Shown in pieces: positions 60,389-64,000 of a DNA stretch of 64,000 nt. The position numbers and the translations under genes were made by a program. The stretch lies in NCBI GenBank assembly GCA_036502085.1, contig DASXZD010000030.1:78177-142176 (forward strand), in the 5' to 3' direction. Below the pieces are notes generated by a model that saw only the letters and a list, made by a program, of their open reading frames with translations, did no database searches and was not told the origin of the DNA. How positions within the stretch are numbered: the first letter of the stretch is position 1; each line of letters opens with the position of its first letter. The stretch comes from PALSA-505 sp036502085 (lineage in GTDB: Bacteria > Actinomycetota > Actinomycetes > Streptosporangiales > Streptosporangiaceae).

Positions 60389-62165
60389 CCCCAGCCGGGG
60401 GGGAAGGCGTGGAAGCCAGCCCGCTGGCCCCGGCTGGCTTCTTAGCCGTCCCGCTAGGTTACGGCCCGTCACCCAGCCGGTCAAGGCATTCATTTCTGCG
60501 TTATGCCACTGGTATGCGACACACAAGCAGTGAGCCTGGCAGCCTGATTGGCCAGAGGACAAATCATTCGTACTGGGTGGTGTCCTGGGAGGCCGAGCGT
60601 TGTCCGGAGCGATCGCCACGAGATATGCGGCGAATATGTTCAGCAGCTGACTGAACAGGTTTTGCTGCCGGGGCATCTTGCTATTCAGCCAGATTGCGGC
60701 AATAGTGGGGGCAGCTTCGCGGTAATGCTGCTCTAGACCTAGGCGGCGGGAAACTAGCCTGGGGGACCTCATGAGCGAAAGCCAAGACCTGCTATCCCGA
60801 TTCCTTTTGCGTGGCTTGCGCACGTCGTGGCCGCCCCGGATCAGCCGGGCAGGCACGTGGTGAGTCACTGCGCCAGGACCATGAAGCTGCCAGCAGCTTA
60901 TGTGTATGTGCCCGCGCAGGCAGGGCCGACCGGGTCCTGGCATGTGGCCGCTGACGCTCAGTGACCCGGTGGACCATCGCAGCTTCGTCGAAGAAGGCTC
61001 AGGCTTGGGCGAGGCATCAGATACGTGCGGGCCGGGGGTGTGCCAGACCGGTTCGGGGGGGTCAGGTGGCCGCCCCTGGCCCGCACTGCACGGCATCCGC
61101 ACCGTGTAGTGCGGGTCGCGGCGCGGTGTCGCCCCCCCGGGGCCTGGACCTGTCCGGGACGCCCGGCGCAGGGACTGCAAGAGCATCGGCCGAACCTGAC
61201 CGCAGGATCTGCAATCCCACCCAGCGCGAGTGATACGCTACCGTAGGTCACAGCAGGCTCGCTGGCCCCGCGTATGTGAGAGCGGGCCTTACGTGATCCC
61301 TTTCCGCTCCAGTCCCTGGCGGCATCGGCAGACTCGCCACCTTCCACGGCGCTGCGCAACGACCGGGGTTTCAGGAGGGGAAGCCCCGGCCTTGCGTACT
61401 GTGCGCCTGCGCAGGGCACATGGTCATGGGATTTAGCTCGCACCCAGCAGCAGGCCATCACGTCGTCCGGCCCGGCCAGCCGCCGGTCCCTTCGTGGCGT
61501 AACGTGAGTTCAGCAGCCCCGGTGTGTGGTCCGCACGTGTGCAGCAGCTGGGCTGCGCCGGCATCGTCGGCCGTTTCCTTCGCTTGTTCGCGATGCTGAT
61601 CGATGAGGCAGCTATCAGGCATCCGGAGTCTGTCCAAGCCGCCGACTGGGTGTGAGGCCGCAAGATGCTGAAGGGCGTACCCGGAGGTTTTCCGACCAGA
61701 GGATCCTAATGCACACACGTGGCCGGCACGGGCCGTGTGAGTCGCGCAGACGCGCAGGTGGGCGGACGCCCCGGTCGCAGGCGAAGCGCGGACTTAGCAG
61801 CAGGCGCAGCGCAAGTCGCTGGCGCATGAATATGTGGCCGAGCAGCTGCGCCCTGAGATAACACTGGGGCTGTTTACCGCTAGGGTTTCAGCCGAGAGTG
61901 CGTGAGCTCGCATCGGTCTTAGGGGTTTGGCGTCATGGCCTGCACCACGCCACCGGCATCCTGGAGTCCCGGGATCTGGTCACCAGCAGGCGCGGCCGCC
62001 GGGGGAGGTACAGGCCGTGGACCATGGCTGTGCGGTCTCTGGCCGGACAGTGAACCGTCTGGCTGGGACTTTGCTGGCCGCATAGCCTGGATAGGTCAGC
62101 GACTATAGCTCTTCGGACCCTCGTGGAACGAGCCTCTGGCTGGAGATTTCCAGGACGGGGCTGTG
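60389..62165. other. Gene-poor decayed tract
   Basis: No intact gene is supported in ~1.8 kb. Open frames on both strands (for example one of 294 codons on the minus strand at 60302-61186) lack recognisable domains and have uneven composition. A hairpin lies at 61080-61115. A short frame at 60771-60863 with GGGGGA upstream could be a 30-residue peptide but has no other support. Confidence 0.65.
61080..61115. repeat. Hairpin in the decayed tract
   Basis: CCCGCACTGCACGG (61080-61093) against CCGTGTAGTGCGGG (61102-61115), one mismatch, 8-nt loop. Confidence 0.7.
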
Positions 62166-62882
62166 ATGGCCGATCCGCGTCAGTCAGAGGAATCCTTGAT
62201 CGCGCTGGCCGGGATTCTGGTCGTTGAGCAGAGCCTGGACAAGACCCTTCGTCAGGTCCTGGACTTGGCCTGCGGCACGCTGTCGTGCGGTGATGAGGGC
62301 GGGATCACGCTGTTGGATCGTGAGGGGCCGCGCACGGCGGTGGCCACTAGCGATGCGGCGCTGCGGGTCGATGGCTTGCAGTACGAGGCTGAGGACGGTG
62401 GCCCGTGCCTGGAGGCTTACCGTCGGCAGCAGGTGTTCCGCATTGATTCCACCGCCGATGAACTGCGCTGGCCGGAGTTCTGCGAGTCCGCCGCGGCGGA
62501 GGGGATCAAGTCCACGTTGTCGGTGCCGCTGGTAGTGGGCGGGGACGGGATCGGGGCCCTGAACATTTACTGCCGTCAGGCCAGCGGGTTCTCCGCAGCC
62601 GACGAGGCGCTGGCGGCCCCGTTCGCGTCCCATGCGTCGGTGGCGCTGGCCAACGCGCGGGTGTACTGGCGGACCCAGCGGCTGGCAGACCAGCTGCAGG
62701 AGGCCCTGTCCACCCGGGGAGTGATCGAGCAGGCCAAGGGCATCATCATCGCCCAGCAGGGCTGCTCCGTTGATCAGGCGTTCCAGCTGCTCGTGGAGAT
62801 GTCCCAGCGCAGCCACGTCAAGCTGCACGATGTGGCCAGCGACCTGGTAGCGCGGGCCAGAGACCAGGCTGCCGGCCGCTGA
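62166..62882 (+). CDS. GAF and ANTAR domain response regulator
   Basis: 238 residues from ATG 62166 (GTG 62163 is also in frame). The GAF domain at ~15-160 reads DEGGITLLDREGPRTAVATS, YEAEDGGPCLEAYRRQQVFR, VPLVVGGDGIGALNIYCRQA. The C-terminal ANTAR at ~180-235 reads STRGVIEQAKGIIIAQQGCS, VDQAFQLLVEMSQRSHVKLH. ANTAR domains bind paired RNA hairpins to prevent termination; GAF supplies the signal. Partner RNA is unknown. A broken copy lies 1.8 kb upstream. Confidence 0.92.
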   Translation: MADPRQSEESLIALAGILVVEQSLDKTLRQVLDLACGTLSCGDEGGITLLDREGPRTAVATSDAALRVDGLQYEAEDGGPCLEAYRRQQVFRIDSTADELRWPEFCESAAAEGIKSTLSVPLVVGGDGIGALNIYCRQASGFSAADEALAAPFASHASVALANARVYWRTQRLADQLQEALSTRGVIEQAKGIIIAQQGCSVDQAFQLLVEMSQRSHVKLHDVASDLVARARDQAAGR

Positions 62883-62883
62883 G

Positions 62884-62940
62884 CGCCACCGCCGTGTGCG
62901 AGCCCTTGTGCGGATCCACCCCGATCATCACCACCGCCAT
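62884..62940 (-). pseudogene. N-terminal remnant of an IS110-type transposase
   Basis: Minus strand from ATG 62940: MAVVMIGVDPHKGSHTAVAL. IGVDPHKGSHTAVAL is the opening strand of the DEDD catalytic domain of IS110/IS1111 transposases. The remainder is absent; the frame then runs into the GAF-ANTAR 3' end. Confidence 0.6.
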
Positions 62941-63746
62941 GAACAACCCTCCCGGTGTCGTTGCAGATGTGACCGCGGCGGGCATGCCTAATTCCAGGAC
63001 CTGCTGGCGTTCGCGCCTCTTTTGAGCCACGCCACGGCGAGGCCCCGGCAGGCAGACACGTCGTTCGAAAGCCAGGCCATAACGGCGGGCAGGCGGCTCA
63101 AGAGGCAGCCCGCCAGGGCCTCAACGCTACGACCCCGGCTCACTGCCATCCCGGCCAGGCCCGTACCGCCTACCCCAAAGTCTCAATTAGGCGGCTCGGC
63201 GCGCGTTCTCCTCCACGTTCGCTATCACTCAAGGTGACGATCGAGGCAGTCAGCGCGACCTCCGGACCGCGTTATGCGACCTGCGGCAAGAGACCTCCGC
63301 CGACCGCCGATTACCTCTTGCTCGGCGCAGCGCGCGGCCGCGAGGACGTTCATCATGCCCGACCTAGTGCGCTGTACGTTGATGACAGGACGTTTCCGCG
63401 GAAGCGGTTTGTGAAATGGCGCACAAGGCGTCTCCGCGGAAACGTCCCGGATGTGACTGCCCGGCCACGGCGATCCGGGAGGACGATCTGTCTGCGGCAA
63501 AAGCGCGCGTTCGCGCCCAGCGCTGCCGATGCATAAACACACGGCCTAGCCGTCTGTCTGCTCGTCCCGTGGTCGGGATTACTAACGGTACGGAGAGCTC
63601 TTGATAACCGCGCGCCGAGCCGCTGATATGGCGCCAGTCCCTGCGGCCGTTCAGGTCCGTCTGTGCCGCGCACTTGAACGGAAGTTCTGCGCTTCATGTC
63701 GGCAGGGTGGCGGTGGAGTGCCGCCGTCTGGGGGTTGTTTGCTGGT
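62941..63746. other. Non-coding interval with a 15-bp inverted repeat
   Basis: No gene is supported in ~800 bp. Arms GGACGTTTCCGCGGA (63388-63402) and TCCGCGGAAACGTCC (63433-63447) are exact reverse complements with a 30-bp spacer. Each contains the palindrome TCCGCGGA. The segment could be an operator pair or an element end. Confidence 0.65.
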
Positions 63747-64000
63747 CTAGGTGCGATGAGCCGTTTGGTGCCGGCGTAGGAGTTCGGTCAGGGCGGCGAG
63801 TTCGGCGGCGAGCGCCGCGCGGCCGCGGGCGGTGATGCGCACCCAGGTCCGCGGGCGGCGCCCGGCATAGCCCTTCTCCACCTGGATCATGCCTGCCTCC
63901 TCCAGCACGGTCAGGTGCTTGGACAGGTTGCCGGCGGTCAGGCCGAGCGCTTCGCGCAGGTAGCCGAAGTCGGCCCGCTGTGCTTCCGCGGTGATCGTGA
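63747..64000 (-). CDS. Winged-helix transcriptional regulator (5' end outside window)
   Basis: Minus strand, open from the window edge to TAG 63747-63749. The visible 84 residues include ADFGYLREALGLTAGNLSKH, then LTVLEEAGMIQVEKGYAGRR, then PRTWVRITARGRAALAAELA, a HTH_34/MarR-like winged helix. The start lies beyond 64000. Target unknown. Confidence 0.85.
   Translation of the reverse strand, partial: TITAEAQRADFGYLREALGLTAGNLSKHLTVLEEAGMIQVEKGYAGRRPRTWVRITARGRAALAAELAALTELLRRHQTAHRT

Noticed and set aside
60302..61186. 294-codon minus-strand frame in the gene-poor tract
   Set aside because: No recognisable motif, composition changes along its length, and it overlaps the GAF-ANTAR fossil on the other strand.

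Overview
The window is chromosomal DNA of a high-GC, probably filamentous actinobacterium. This is shown by the base composition, frequent GTG starts, a mycothiol-conjugate amidase (Mca), the HATPase / XRE-DUF5753 / DUF397 trio, DUF5941, DUF929+VKOR and ANTAR proteins. The genus cannot be fixed from sequence alone. Most of 1-57.9 kb is ordinary chromosome with a few accessory patches. From the initiator tRNA-Met (57.86 kb) to the end, the DNA is a decayed, gene-poor, island-like tract.

Layout. 0-2.2 kb: threonine ammonia-lyase (5' cut off), an RDD membrane protein and an Lrp/AsnC regulator. 2.1-4.5 kb: a TetR regulator divergent from a DHA2-type MFS exporter, with a paired operator between them. 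4.6-6.6 kb: greA, mca and a small membrane protein. 6.7-11.9 kb: SNF2 helicase, SWIM zinc-finger protein and a methyltransferase. 12.3-15.1 kb: leuS with an upstream leader peptide and terminator. 15.2-19.7 kb: rhodanese, a membrane-anchored protein, DUF4331 and Tat-exported proteins, and fossils of a GNAT gene and of lutB/lutC. 19.7-24.1 kb: the zinc uptake operon znuA-znuC-znuB-znuB2-zur behind a Zur box. 24.3-25.9 kb: a DUF929/VKOR disulfide-forming pair. 26-27.2 kb: an IS630-type element lying exactly in the stop codon of a methyltransferase. 28.6-38.9 kb: CtaG-like protein, a YyaL-type thioredoxin-domain protein, NlpC/P60 hydrolase, a possibly autoregulated protein, ATP-type PEP carboxykinase with a CRP-like site, cis-prenyltransferase and PIN-PhoH. 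38.9-43.8 kb: AAA ATPase, HATPase/XRE/DUF397, GNAT, DUF3800 and VapBC. 44-50.5 kb: class III aminotransferase, two adjacent IspD/TarI-like cytidylyltransferases, a CDP-alcohol phosphotransferase-like protein lacking its catalytic aspartates, a stand-alone DUF5941 protein and a GT-C membrane protein. 50.5-55.2 kb: an LCP cell-wall ligase and a large GT-C protein. 55.3-57.9 kb: trpS behind a tryptophan attenuator, a PLP aminotransferase and tRNA-fMet. 57.9-64 kb: a dead transposase, a LuxR fossil, an ABM-like protein, one broken and one intact GAF-ANTAR gene, an IS110 remnant and the end of a winged-helix regulator.

Most interesting points. (1) Two aminoacyl-tRNA synthetase genes carry ribosome-mediated attenuators readable from sequence: a leader peptide with three consecutive Leu codons before leuS, and one with two consecutive Trp codons before trpS. 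In the trpS leader the alternative hairpins can be assigned; the leuS mechanism is less complete. (2) The 44-49 kb locus pairs canonical and degenerate cytidylyltransferases with a catalytically dead CDP-alcohol phosphotransferase. Its missing active-site loop carries two copies of a 30-bp repeat that also occurs three times in front of the gene. (3) Several genes have a TANNNT -10 element 6-8 nt before the start codon, which suggests leaderless transcripts. All functional statements rest on reading the translated sequences. No search or folding program was run.
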